Part shown: positions 37,817 through 50,063 of the stretch, in pieces
Layout of the letters: each line of letters opens with the position of its first letter
Numbering within the stretch: the first letter of the stretch is position 1
Source: Aristolochia californica
Taxonomy: Eukaryota > Streptophyta > Magnoliopsida > Piperales > Aristolochiaceae
NCBI GenBank assembly: GCA_029961685.1
Contig: JARWKL010000009.1
Coordinates: forward strand, 23,493,237 to 23,557,236
Length of the DNA stretch: 64,000 bases
Direction of reading: 5' to 3'
The notes under the pieces: generated by a model
Told to the model about the DNA's origin: nothing
Databases searched by the model: none
Seen by the model: only the letters and a program-made list of their open reading frames with translations
Made by a program: the position numbers and the translations under genes

Positions 37817-40800
37817 TATTGAAGCGTAAGTACGGGAGATTCCTACATGACTCTCACAAAAAGAATTCTCATAAAATAGTAAATAATGTGGTAGAATCTA
37901 ACATAAGTCTCAAGGAAGGATGCCTCAAAGAAGTGTTATAATTTTAGTTATTGCAGTATTTTATTTATATTATATTATTTAATTATGCTAGGGCTTATCT
38001 TCAACTGTTAGACTGGGTGTAACAAGAACAATGGTAGTCTAATTGTGATCAGATTCTACTTGTTTTCTCTATTATAAATAGAGGCTAATTTTACTCAAAT
38101 TACAATGAGTCAATGAAGTATTTCTCTTTCTAGAAATTCTTAAAATTCAACCTAGTATCAGAACTAGTTTTGTGAGTTGATTTGGTCAACCCATAGAGAT
38201 AATGTGATTGTTTTCTAATTTATCATCTGTAGTAGTTTAGGGTTCGTATTCTACCTTTTCCCTCCATTTCTTGTTCTAGTATCCATTGGTTCATTGCCAT
38301 TTGAAATTATATAATGAACTTTTCATACTAAAAAGTATATATTGACGGAAAAATATTTGAGTCTAATTTATAACGCATAAAGAATTTTGGAAATCTAAGT
38401 TTTATATAAAAATAAATTGATATTTGAAGTAGAAAAGGTCAAATAGAAAATGAGGTTTGAGAACCAAAAGAAAACTTCAATTTTTTAGGTATTTAATACC
38501 TTCAAGAACAAGACTTTATATTGAGAATTACATATCAAATGAAAGATATATAAGCCAATTTTAGAACCTAATGAACCAATTTTTTATCTTAGTTTCTTAG
38601 AGGGAGCAATATCAGAAGCGCCAAAGGACATGTTGGCCAAAGAAGAAAGAGTACTTAGTTTGGCTAGATTGCAGAGTCCAAAATTTAATAGATTATTTGT
38701 CTCAAAATAAGTATATTTTGTAAAAAAATATTATACTTGAATGAAATATATCAAATTATAGTTTCAGAAGGAGCAACTTTCATGTCAATCTGATCTATAT
38801 GTAAGAAGATATTCTCATTGAAGTCGACAAGGGTAAGGCTACTAAATGAAGCAAATCAAGCTCCTTCAATAATAAAGATTTTTTATGTCCAATTTGGTAT
38901 AAAGTTCAATGTTTTTAGGTCTATTTTCTTAATCAACAAACTATTTTTTATTTTGAGCTATATTTTTTCAAATATCAATATTCGAACTGCCAAAAGTCAG
39001 TTCTACAAAAAATCTCTCCTTTTCCTATTTTCTCTCCTATTATCTCTCCATGCATTGACTTGAATAGAGTTTTTTTTTTTTTTCTTTTAGAGTCCTAGTC
39101 TTTTAGAAAATTTATTTTTGTTGGAAGATAAGCTCAAGCCCACACGACCAAGGAAGGCCCACAAGATGGGCCCAAGCCCATAAGAAGTAGGACACACAAT
39201 GATTACCATGAGCTGGCATCCTTATCACATCAGTTGGAAAGATCAAGAAGGACTCACAAAAGTATCTTATCTTATGGTCCCGTCAAAGAAGATTTTTAGT
39301 TTGAGTTATGTTTGTCTTTTATCTATATTGAGTTGTTTAATTATGTTAGGACTTATCTTTAAGTGTTAGAGTTTGGGTGTAATTGGGACAATGGTAGTTT
39401 TATTGTAATTGGACTCTACTACCTTCCTTTATTATAAATAGAGGTTCATGTACTCTGATTACAAAAAGTTATTGATGTCAATGAAGTATTTCACTTTTCC
39501 ATAAATTCAACATGGTATCAGAGCAGGTTCTATGAGTTGACAACTCACGGAGGTAATGTGATCCTTTTCTCTAAACCGTAAACCCTAAGTCTAGGTTCAT
39601 TGTTATTTTTTTAGTCCCTATACTCATAGTTTTCTTTGCATTTTTTTACCTCTATACGGAGTATTTCATATTAAAAATTATATATATTGACAGAAATATA
39701 TTTGAGTCTACTTTCCAAAGAAAAATGATTTGTTCCAATCGGAGTTATCAACAGAGATATGTCAATATTTGACTGAGCAAAGGTCATATTGCTAAAAGGT
39801 TCAAGCAGCAGGAGCAATCTTCAGATTCCGAGGTATTTTGTTCTATCAAGAACTAGACTTTATATGGAGAAATATATATATATATATATAAAGAAATATT
39901 TGTAATTATATTCTTTTAACTATTCAACCAATTTTTTATTTGAGTTATCTACAAAGAGAAATCAATATTTGAAGCAGCAAAGGTCAGATTGAAAAAGAGG
40001 TTTGAGCGGCAGTAGAATGTCTCAACTTCCAAAGTATTTTATGCTATCAAGAAAGAGACTTTATATGAATAATTATATATCAAAATAAAGATACATAGGT
40101 CTATTTTCTTACCTATTCAACCAATTTTTGTTATGATTTTTTTATAAGGAGATATTGTTCTTGGAAGAGTCGATGGTCATTCATGAAAAAAAGGAGAAAC
40201 AATACATAGTTCGGCAGATGACAATCTGAAATATATCAGATTACTTATCTTTTGATAATTATATTTTATGAAGAGATATTATAATTGGATGAAAGGTATT
40301 TAAGTCTACTTTCATAATGAGAAATTTTTATGTTAATCTGATCTATATTTAAATAAATATTTGCAATGGAAGAATCAAAGGTCGTGCTGGTATTCTGTTA
40401 CATTGAAAATTCGAATTTAAGCCGATTGTTTTGTGTCACTTTTTGAGTTGATATATCAGGAAAATATCTCACTTCTTCATGATTTGAGGGCTTATTTATA
40501 CATCTCTGTTATTTTGGCCTATTTCTACATTTATGATATTTGGTTTAAGCTGGGATCACTGCCATTACCTCCCAACTTGAGGGGGAGAAGTACAAGAAGT
40601 ACAAGAAAGAGGTATTTTATTCCATATGTTGTGGATAAGTTTATGTGACCAAAATATTCAAGAAAGGGGGAGCAAAAAAGATGAAGCTTGTGCATCTAAG
40701 AAGAAATTTTTATATCGGATTATTTCATGGATTCTTTTACAAAGTTTATTATTTGGTTCGTGTTATATGTGTTGGAAGATGGTCGTGCTATATACAACTG

Positions 40801-40882
40801 CTGCTATTATGTCTCTTTGGGGACATTATTATTGAAGAAGAGGTGGCCTCATATCATCATTTATTTTACCCCGTAAAAAAAT

Positions 40883-40996
40883 ATCACGGTTGGGAAACCA
40901 TGATGGAGGATACCCTATCAAAAAATATCACGGTGGGGAAACCATGATGGGCCTTGTAAAAAAATAATAATAATATCACGGTTGGGAAACCATGAC
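40883..40996. repeat. Three copies of a 22-bp hairpin unit
   Basis: ATCACGGTTGGGAAACCATG units occur at 40883-40904, 40927-40948 and 40975-40996. Each can fold (ATCA with TGAT, GGTT with AACC), with one mismatch. Copy 2 carries GGTGGGG and copy 3 ends GAC. Spacers are 22 and 26 bases. Confidence 0.85.
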
Positions 40997-41029
40997 AGAG
41001 GAACTTATTATAACATCTATGTTACCAGC

Positions 41030-41030
<1 letters not shown>

Positions 41031-41060
<30 letters not shown>
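41031..41060. repeat. 30-base C homopolymer
   Basis: Thirty consecutive C lie in the nested non-coding element. Exact length may be affected by sequencing or assembly. Confidence 0.9.
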
Positions 41061-42968
41061 TATAATGACTTTTATGACTCCTACCACTTGAGAGTCGTTG
41101 TCCTGTGGAGGGACACGAAGGTGGACACTTCAGAGCAATGCCGATAGACACACTCCCGATAGAAGACGGAGTGTGACCTACATCCAGCATTAGGATTGGA
41201 GTATGAAGCAATGACTACTGGCTAGGAGGGATTTTTACTCTCACTTATATTATGCCAATAGGATGCAATAGCGTGAGGGGAAATATTGGAAGATGAAGGC
41301 ATATTGGAAGATGTGTCATTTTATACAAAAATATTCTATACATCATTTGTATCAAGCTGGGAGTTCATGTTGTTCTCTCACCCCCATCTTGAGGGGGAGT
41401 GTTAGAAGATAAGCTCAAGCCCACAAGACCAAGGAAGGCCCACATATCTAAAATTATTATAAGATGGGTCACACGACCAAGGAAGGCCCACAAGATGGGC
41501 CCAAGTCTATAAGAAGTAGGATCCACAATGATTACCATGAGTTGGCATCCTTATCACATCAGTTGGAAGATAAAAAAGGACTAACAAAAGTAGCTATCTT
41601 ATGGTCAAGTCAAAGAAGACTTTTAGTTTGAGTTATGTTGGTCTTTTATCTATATTGAGTTATTTAATTATGTTAGTACTTATCTTTAAGTGTTAGAGTT
41701 TGGGTGTAATTGGGACAAGGATAGTTTTATTGTAATTGGACTCTACTACCTTCATCTATTATAAATAGAGGTTCGTGTACTCTGATTACAATAAGTTATT
41801 GATGTCAATGAAGTATTTCACTTTTCCATAAAATCAACACTTTTATAATCAAAGATTTTTTGTCACACTTAATCACTCCATGATGTGCTCGTTCCAGGTA
41901 TGTGATATCCTGCTTGGATGTTCTTTTTAATTTTTTTGTGTTTTTATTACTTGGTAGTATATCTTCCGCATCGTCAACTCAAAAATTATGTTCACCCCCA
42001 GAAAATTTCTTTGAGCTCATACTTAGTCAAATTGGTTTGTTAAATTACTTTTACAATTCTACTGTCACATTCTCCCCTTTCTCAAAAAAAGAAGAAGGCC
42101 ATATTCTAGACTCAGTTGGAAGTATGAGTGTTGCATAATCACCTCCTTCTAATTAAAGTTATTTTTGTCTAGTACTTCTTCAATTTATCATCTTTTTTTA
42201 TCACTTCAGAGTAATGCCTAGACCCAGTACTTAAAAAGTATACGAGTCAAGTTTTTTATTCTTCACCCAAGAGATGATTTGCATTTGAGTTACCCCTAAA
42301 AGTGAGTAATCTCTGTGTTGTGCCTTAAAATTGAGTCATTTTTTTACCTTAGAAATTGAGTGGAGTATGTTTCAGACTATTACCATTTTGACTAGTGTAT
42401 GGACCTTTGTTGTATGACTAGGATTGATTTTCTTCTCCCATATTGTGTTTTGTCCAAGCTAGGTCTCTATGTCCTTTCTATCCCTAGCTTTAGAGAGAGA
42501 AGTAAACGAAGAAGTACAAGAAAGAGGCATTTTATTCCACATGGTAAGCTAATTTTTATGTGACCAAAATATTCAAGAAAGGGAGAGAACGAAAGATGAA
42601 GATTTTGCATCTATGAAGACTTTTTTCAACAAAAGAAGATTGAAGACTAATAATCTTTTTCCCTACAAGATGAAGTTATAAACTCCAATTTGAGGGGTAG
42701 TATTAAAGAGCAGGTATTGACTCTCTAAAAAACAAGTTTCATAGAGCAATAATTAATATAGCAAATCTTATAGGAGTTTCATGGAAGGATGTCTCATAGA
42801 AGTGTTACCGTTAAAACGTGTTTTAGTTATTTCAGTCTTATATTTATGTTTTGATATTTATTTTTTCTAGGACTTGTCATTAAGTGTTAGACTTTTTGTG
42901 TAACTAGGACTAGGCTAGTTTAATTGTAATCAAATTCTACTTTTTTCCTCTAAGATACATAGAGGTTC

Positions 42969-43467
42969 ACCAAGACACTATAGATCACTAAACTTTGTAA
43001 GGGATGTACAATTTCAATTAGCAAGTCAAATTATGATTTTAATATTTTTTTGAGAATCTTTGTAGTTGATTTGGCAGAGCTTTGATAAAATTTAAATGGT
43101 CATTCTCTAGGAGATATGACTAGTTTTTTTTACAATTTAATTGTACTTCTACAATGAACCAAAGCAAATTCAAGCTCTCTTAGTCTTCCAAACAATTTGA
43201 GATTTTTAATTTTAAGAAAGAAAGCTTTATAAGGGAGTTTTTAAGCTATAATAAGTTACACACATTCCGAAATCATTTTATTTTTATTCAGTATTGATTT
43301 TGGTTGTGCGTCCTCAAGTTAGTTTCTTAATTGGAGCCTTTCCAAAGCATTTCAGAACTCTTATTGTTGAGTTTTTAATATCAATTATGTTTTTACTTTA
43401 AAACAAGTCATTTGAGATTAAATTGAGGTACTATTGTTGTGGTAGAATATCCTTGGACTTGATATAT
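42969..43467. other. AT-rich spacer, nothing recognised
   Basis: No gene, TIR or LTR signature was found between the end of the non-coding LTR element and the LTR-like segment at 43468. Confidence 0.4.
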
Positions 43468-43714
43468 TATTTTATGTTATGATTATTGTAATATATGCTA
43501 ATTATGAGGCTTTTGTGCTTAAACTATCATTGGAATTTACAGAAAATGAGATAGGAGAGATTAGGGTTTACAGACCTGTGTCCCCTATTTATACCTCAAA
43601 TGATATTCAAGCTTACATTCATATCCTTGTAGTCCCTAAATCCTGGAAAACAACTTTCCTGTAGAATAAAGAAACTTGATTAATATAAAATAATAACTTC
43701 CAACACTCTACATC
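43468..43714 (-). repeat. Possible solo or truncated LTR, minus strand
   Basis: On the minus strand the segment begins TGTTGGAAGTTATTATTTTA at 43714, preceded by AACTTGATGTAGAG as would fit a 3' untranslated end. It contains a promoter-like GTATAAATAGGGG (complement near 43587-43600). Its far end is not clear. No associated pol was found on its upstream side. Confidence 0.45.
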
Positions 43715-44718
43715 AAGTTGAAGGTTATTATTTCAGCTTGTTACAAAAAAAATTTCATAGTCCCATAAGCATAAAAAATAAAAAAAAAAAAACTTTTTCT
43801 CAACAAAAACTTTGTGGTTTCTATGGTCTTCAACTCTTGAGTTTGCATTGAGCTCAAGAATTCTTCTTGTTCTCCCCCTTAGGCTAGAAAGTACATGACA
43901 ATCATCCTAATTTGAACATAAAAAAACAAGAAATATTAATATTTAACTATATCCCCTTAAACAATTGACCTTCTCAAGGTGTCCCAAGAAATAAATACTA
44001 AAGTAGACATTGACACTCACAACCTTAACTAGAGGAGAAAACCTATGAACAAGGCTAAACAAAATATGGGTGACTCAAACAATAAAATTCAAGATTGACT
44101 TAAAGGATTTTGTAGACAAAATAATAATAGTAATAGCTATGCATGGAAAAGGATAGTCACTCAAGGACAACATTAGAAAAACCCACTTGAGGGTAATAAA
44201 ATGTCTCTAAGGACAAGAACATCTATATATAGCAAAATAAGAAAACAAATTTAAAGAACTTAATTAAAGAAATTGACAGAAGCAATGCCTAAAACACGAG
44301 AAAATTTTCAAGGACAAATTCGAACTACACAGATTAATTAAATGTCAAAACAAAATAAAGAGTTCTAAAAACAATATAAGGAATTGGTCTAAAAAATATG
44401 AGAGATTCCATAAAATATGAGATGGCACGGGAGATGGGTAGATGAAATAAAACTTCTAGGAGGATTAATTCTAGGAGGATTAATACAGACACAAGTGTAT
44501 GAGACAATCAAAGTGCTTAACAATAAATGACAAGAATTACTAGAACACCAAAATTAATCATAGAAAGATGATAAATCAAACAAAAAAATTGACTATAATA
44601 AAGTCAAGTGACCAAAATTAAATATTAAGTTTGTTTGAGGAGAAGACTAAAACTATAGCAAAAAATACCATTTAAACATGTCCATAGACCAAAAAATTAA
44701 AAGACTAAAGGTAGACTT
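43715..44718. other. AT-rich, no gene recognised
   Basis: It may include the decayed internal region of the element whose LTR is at 43468-43714, but I find no conserved motif. A short tandem repeat (CTAGGAGGATTAAT, twice) is at about 44456-44482. Confidence 0.4.
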
Positions 44719-45070
44719 TGTTAAGTTGTGGAGCCTAATCAACACCTTATGTTGAGTCGGTATGCGATCGACCTTCGCGATAAGGTCGTTGTAGGTGCCG
44801 CTATTAGAGTTTTATCATCATCACAATGAAGAACTTTGAGTTGCAGCCTGAGAGAGGTTAGAGAAAAACTCCTATAAGTGTGTGCAATTTCTCTTTTTAA
44901 ACTATTTCATCGTCATAGTGAATTACTACAACGGCGGAGGATAGGAAGTAGTCTCACCTTGAGGCAAACCTGTATAAATCTTGCTGTATTTTTGTGCTTG
45001 GTTTTCCTTTCTTTCACGATTATTATTATTGTTCTCGTTAGTTTGGAATTAGAGTATCTAATTCCTAACA
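44719..45070 (+). repeat. 5' LTR of a copia element
   Basis: It starts TGTTAAGTTGTGGAGCC and ends TTCCTAACA. TGGTATCCGAGC at 45072-45083, a near-perfect initiator-Met primer site, follows. The gag start is 27 bases further on. Confidence 0.75.
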
Positions 45071-45106
45071 AGTGGTATCCGAGCTCTGGTTCATGATTGA
45101 GAGAAA

Positions 45107-45708
45107 TGGCTAGCATAGAAGGATCAACACTTGGAATCAACAAGTTCGATGGTATGGATTTCGCAATCTGGAGGATGCAGATTGAAGATTATCTATACAT
45201 TAAAAAGCTGCACTCACCGCTTCTAGATATGAAACCAGAAGGTATGAAAGATGATGAGTGGCATCTCCTTGATAGATAGGTGTTGGGAGTAGCCTGGTTA
45301 ACACTGTCCAAGAACGTTGCTCACAACATGGCAACGGAGAAAACCATAGTGAGGATGATAAACATTTTGTCGGATATGTATGAGAAGACTTCCAAAAATA
45401 ATAAGGTACATCTCATGAAAAAACTCTTCAATTTAAAGATGACAAAAAATACATCAATGGCAACACATTTAAATGAGTTTAGCACGATTGTCAATCAATT
45501 GACCTCCATTCAGATTAAATTTGATGATGAGGTTCATGCTTTAATTCTTTTAGCGTTTTTGCCAAATTGTTGGGAGCCTATGAGGGTTGCAGTCAGCAAC
45601 TCTGTAGCCAACAGAAAGTTGATCTTTAATGATGTTCGGGATACTATTCTTGTTGAGGAAGTTCGTAGAAGAGAGAAGATAAAAGAGAGAAAAAAGGTTT
45701 TAGGTTAG
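45107..45708 (+). pseudogene. Copia gag, N-terminal part
   Basis: Gag proteins coat the element RNA in cytoplasmic particles. From MASIEGSTLGINKFDGMDF at 45107 the frame runs to a TAG at 45277-45279 and then continues in the same frame (45280-45708) as a UBN2-like gag domain: LSKNVAHNMATEKT, then HLMKKLFNLKM with a THLNEFSTIVNQL motif, and LAFLPNCWEPMRVAV. This order is typical of Tnt1-like gag. It stops at RRREKIKERKK without a zinc knuckle, protease or pol; the rest of the element is lost where minus-strand sequence starts. One in-frame stop breaks the otherwise well preserved reading frame. Confidence 0.85.
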
Positions 45709-45925
45709 AGAGAAATTCTCCCACGAGTTGAGAAGAGAAGAGATTGATTGAATCCTTCAACCGAGATCCCTATTTATACTATTTCCATTACATATTTAGG
45801 GAAACTCCTCAATCAATTAGGATCCCTAATTATATCAACCATGATTAACTAAAATACATCAATCAAGGGAAGATAAATCAATTACATTAATCAAGGAAGA
45901 TTGCTAAATCTTCCAACTCTTGTTA
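45709..45925 (-). repeat. LTR-like segment, minus strand
   Basis: On the minus strand it reads GTTGGAAGATTTAGCAATC near 45921, has AGTATAAATAGGG (complement near 45770-45783), then a CT-rich end. Its start resembles LTR starts elsewhere in the window, but no polypurine tract precedes it and it is not obviously the LTR of the copia at 45940-49690. Confidence 0.45.
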
Positions 45926-45939
45926 TGAGGATTCCAATT

Positions 45940-48900
45940 CGTGTGATGACTCATCATGCCAGCTCATGTTGTCATGGTAGGTTTGTCCCACCTTGTAACA
46001 CTTGCCCTTGTGAGGAGATAGGTCTGAGAGATAATATGCGAGCTTGGAATTTCTCTCGTATAAAATGGCAGTCTACCTCAATGTGCTTTGTTCTCTCATG
46101 GAAGACTGAATTTGAGGTGATATGTATCACTGCCTGATTATAGCAATGTAGATCCGTAGGAGCTTATTCATAGAATCATAGTTCAGTGAGAAAGGATCTG
46201 ATCCACAGAAGCTCACTAATTGTGTGTGCCATAGCCCTGTATTTTGCTTCAACACCGGACCTTGCAACTATATTTTGCTTCTTGCTTCTTCATGTAACCA
46301 AGTTCCCTCCAACCATTGTACAATATCCTGAAGTAGATTTTCTGTCATTTGGGGATCCAGCCAAGTCTACATCTGAGAACCCTTCTATGTTGAAGTGACC
46401 ATGGTTCTTATAGAGAAACCCTCTTCCGGGTACTCCTTGCAAATATCACAATATTCTTTCTAGTGCTTGCCAATGAGTAAATTATTCTTTGTGCATGTAT
46501 TGACTCACCACACTTACTGCATATGATATATTCAGCCTTGTTACACAGAGATAAATGAGTTTCTCCACAAGTCTTTGATATTTTTTTATTTCCACATCTT
46601 CTCCAATTCCTATAGATAATTTTGTATTTGAATCCATAGGGGTTTCTACTGGTCTACACCCCATCATTCATGTCTCCTCCAGTAGATCAAGTATACACTG
46701 CCTTTGAGATAGTATAATTCCATATTTGGACTGTAGTACTTCAATACCCAGAAAGTATTTAAGTAGTCCATGATCTTTTGTCTTGAATTCTTCACATATC
46801 TTTTTCTTGGTTTTCTGAATGCCCTTGAGATCACTGTCGGTTAAGTTAATATCATCAACATATATGGCCAAAATCACTTTCCCTTTAGGTGTGTCTTTAA
46901 TAAACACGGAGTGATCTACAAAATATTTGTGAAATCCGGCCCGTATCAGTGCTTGGCTAAATTTATCAAACCAAGCACGAGTAGACTGTTTCAGACCATA
47001 AAGGGATTTCTTCAATCGACATACCGACTCCCCCTCCACCACAAATCCAGGTGGTTGTTGCATATAAGTTTCTTCCTTTGTATACCCATTGAGGAAAACA
47101 TTTTTCACATTAAGCTGATAGACCGATCATAAAGAATTAGCAACAAAAGATAATAAAATACATACCAAGTTCATTTTGGCCACCGGAGTGAATGTTTCCT
47201 CATAATCGATACCATAACACTGTGTATAGCCTTTGACAATGAGGCGGGGCTTAAGGCAAGCAACTGACCCATCCGGATAGTGTTTAATTGTATAGACCCA
47301 TTTACAATCGACAAGTTTTTTTCCTGATGGAAGAGGAACTAGAGCCCATGTCTGATTCTCATAGAGTGTCTGCATTTCTTCATCCATTGCTGCCTTCCAC
47401 CCTAGATGTTTTAGAGCCTCCTGATAGGATAGTGGGACAAAGATCGAGGAGATAGACGCAAGAAATTAATAACATGAAGAGGGTAAACGATGGTGAGATA
47501 CAAAATTGGATATGGGGTGAGAAGTAGATGGCCTAGTGCAATTTCTAGGTTATTTTCTTAAGGCGATGGGTCGAGTATCATATTATGGTCCAAAAGAAAC
47601 AAGAGAAGATGGACTTACCTTTATGGGATCCGCAAACTCCATAGGTCTAGTGTCAATAAGTGCTTCAGGGGGGTGAACAATTTCCTTAGCACGGAACACA
47701 ACCAGTCAAGGAGAGGCTAGTACAGAAGAGAGTCATGGAGGGGCATTGTCAGAGTAGTATGAAGAGTCTTAAAAAAAAGTTACATCCCTGGACACAAGTA
47801 ACCTTTGGAGAGTGGGATTGTAGCAAATATAACCGTTCTGCATGCGAGAGTATCCTAAGAAGATACACTTGACAGATTTTAGATCAAGTTTACTATGTTT
47901 TGGGGAGCTAATATGAACAAAGCATGTACAACCAAAGACTCTCAATGAAAGCGAAAAAAGGATCACCATGTGGAAACAATAAGGAATATGGGGATTTATG
48001 ACCGAGAAGGGAAGAGGGTAGGCTATTTATAAGAAAGCATGTAGTAAGGATGGCATGCTGCCAATAAAAGTATGGTACTTTCATGGTATACAATAAGCTG
48101 AGAGCTACATCAAGAAGGTAACGGTTCTTTCATTTTGCTACACCATTCTGTTGGGGGGTGTAGGCACAAATGTTTGATGGCTAAAGCCATTCTCTTGAAA
48201 AAAATAGTAAAGATCTTTGGAAGTTTATTCTTTGGCATTATTAGACCTAAGTACTTTGATTTTTTTACCAAATTGAATCACAACCATAGCATGAAATGAT
48301 TTTAAAATGGATGGTATTTCAGAACACTCTTTAAAGAGAAATAACCATGTGGTACGAGTAAAATCATAAATAAAGGTAATAAAGTATGTAACTCAGGAAA
48401 TGTTTGAGACGCTCGAGGGTCCCCATACATCTGTGTGAATCAATGAAAAAGAAGCAAAAATTTTAAGTTTTGGACGAGGTGAGTATGTGGTCCTCTGGTG
48501 TTTGCTCAGTTGACACACTTTACAATTTAAACTTGACCCATCCTTAAAGGTAGGAAAAAGAAGATGAAGAGATTGTGAGGATGGATATCCCAACTGATTG
48601 TGCCATAGATTTGTCTCAGTGTCCTTGGTAAAGATGACAGTTATTTGAGGCACGTCCAGGTAGTAGAACCCCCCCTGTTCATGGCCTGCACCAATCACTT
48701 GCTTCATTGTGAGATCTTGAAACACACAGGAAGTGGGTGAGAAGGTAATGGAGCAATTGAAATATTGTGTTATCTGACTAACAGATAAAAGATCCAGGGG
48801 AAAGCTAGGAACGAAAAGAATATTTGTGAGTGGAAGTGATGGTGTAACAGAGGTGGATCCTTTCCCGAGAACTTTAGTTTGGGAGTTGTTAGCTATGGTA

Positions 48901-49690
48901 AAAAATTAATTCCAAAGACAAGGAGAAACATAGTGGAGTAGATTTTTGTTACCTGTGAGGTGCTCGGAGTCCCCTGAGTCAATTATCCAGGATGAAGAGG
49001 AGGAAGTGGCAGAGGGCATACCTGAAGTGGTGGTGGTAGTAACAGTTGAGGAGGAACTTGGAGGAGAGACCATCAGAGTTTTCATTTTTGGAATAAGTCA
49101 TACTCATCATCGGTAAGGGTTTTCTTTCTTGTTGGTGGGGTAGACTGGTCCTCCATTGTACCACTTACTAAGGCTTGATTATCCTTAATCCATTCCAGCA
49201 TGCCATGGATTTCCCAACACTGATCTATACTGTGGCCATATTTCCCACAGTGGGTGCAGTCTTTGCCTTCTGTTATAAAGAAACCATTCCTTCCACCTCT
49301 TCCTCGTCCTCCTCTATAATTTCTTCCACGGACTTGGTCATAGTTGGTTGATGTTCCACTATGCCCGAGTACATAGCGAATGACACTTTAGTAGGAGAAG
49401 GGGAAGAAGAGTCTAGAATGCAGATTAATGTGGCACAATCATCATCAAAGGTGAGAATAATAGATGCGTTAAGGAGTTTTCTTTTAGAAACCTCGATATA
49501 TGGCTTAATATTTGCTAGGAAAATGGCAGTGACTAAGGTTTCCTTCTACTTGTCTTGAATAGAGACATCGGTGGAGGTAGGCTGAGCTAGCTTCTATTCT
49601 TAAAAAAGGCCTCTAAAATGTGCCAAATATTCATGGATATTTTCTCGTTGTTTAGTATTTAACATTCTTTGGAGAATATCATGTAGAAGT
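45940..49690 (-). pseudogene. Copia gag-pol, degenerate, minus strand (copy F)
   Basis: Reading the minus strand: gag C-terminal part with a zinc knuckle CTHCGKYGHSIDQCWEIHG (about 49215-49265), a protease region near 48970-49000 followed by GNK (about 48950), pre-integrase WHNQLGYPSSQSLHLL (48590-48640) and integrase HTDVWGPSSVSNIS (about 48393-48440) to about 47770. Reverse transcriptase has GCKWVYTIKHYPDGSVACLK-like wording (47270-47330), MKNVFLNGYTKEETYM (about 47060-47108) and YVDDINLT (about 46850). RNase H runs from 46667 to about 45990 with several frame changes. It stops at SSQGQV, where the sequence diverges. Its gag is cut near 49690, next to the LTR at 49691-50063. The same family as the copies at 22640-26788 and 50064-54158. 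Confidence 0.85.
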
Positions 49691-50063
49691 TAGGACCCCA
49701 TGAGAAGAACTCTAGGTTAATGTGGCAGAAGAAAGAGAGAAGAGAGAGAAAGGAGAAGGACATGAGAGAGGTGAGTTTGGATTGAGGGAAGAAGAGAATG
49801 CGTCAAGGGAGAAGAGAGGGTGGCTGGATGATTTCTCAAAGAGAGAAAAAGGCTTGAATGCCTTACCTCTTAGCCAATGTTCTTATTTCTAGTGTTACAA
49901 AATCCTTAGGGTTACAACTCAATAGATTAAAAGACATAATAAGACAACATATTTACATCTTCATGTCATCCTATTGAACATACCATAAATAACCACTTTG
50001 CCATTCCTTTGACGTGTGGGCATCTAGCCTTGAGCTTGTGGGCTTCAGCCCATCTTCCAATAC
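49691..50063 (-). repeat. Copia LTR between two minus-strand copies
   Basis: On the minus strand it begins TATTGGAAGATGGGCTG at about 50063, directly after the purine tract AGCTTGAGGGGGAG, and ends in a CT-rich portion near 49691. The final bases seen in the LTR at 26397-26788 (to TTCAACA) are missing. It is the 3' LTR of the copy at 50064-54158 and lies where the next copy's 5' LTR would be. Confidence 0.7.

Larger units (their letters stand above)
39119..41839 (+). mobile_element. Nested non-autonomous LTR element (LARD-like), complete
   Basis: The left LTR is 39119-39512 (TGTTGGAAGATAAGC ... TTCAACA) and the right LTR is 41400-41839. A perfect primer site, TGGTATCAGAGC, lies at 39513-39524. 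CCCCCATCTTGAGGGGGAG at 41381-41399 is the polypurine tract. Flanking 5-mers are ATTTT and CTTTT, so the target duplication is one base off or aged. The right LTR is longer because of an internal duplication near 41425-41500. The interior has no gag or pol. Its last 60 bases (about 41335-41400) resemble the 3' untranslated end of the copia at 22640-26788, and its LTR start matches that family. A ~200-bp unit is duplicated at about 39742-40140. Confidence 0.8.
37817..42968 (+). mobile_element. Non-coding LTR element, interrupted by a second element
   Basis: The left LTR runs about 37817-38152 and is followed by a mutated primer site (TAGTATCAGAAC at 38153). The internal region shares ordered blocks with 4863-6676, for example the CCAAAGAAGAAAGAGTACTTAG block near 38635. 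It is interrupted at 39119 and resumes at 41840 with CACTTAATCACTCCATGATG, the exact continuation seen near 3465 and 5850. A polypurine tract lies near 42685-42700 and the right LTR starts near 42701, fading by about 42968. No coding frame is present. Removing the nested element leaves about 2.4 kb, the size of the copy at 4313-6905. Confidence 0.7.

Noticed and set aside
40883..40996. CRISPR-like array of three spaced repeats
   Set aside because: Only three imperfect copies in a plant LTR element, with low-complexity, mutually similar spacers and no cas genes.
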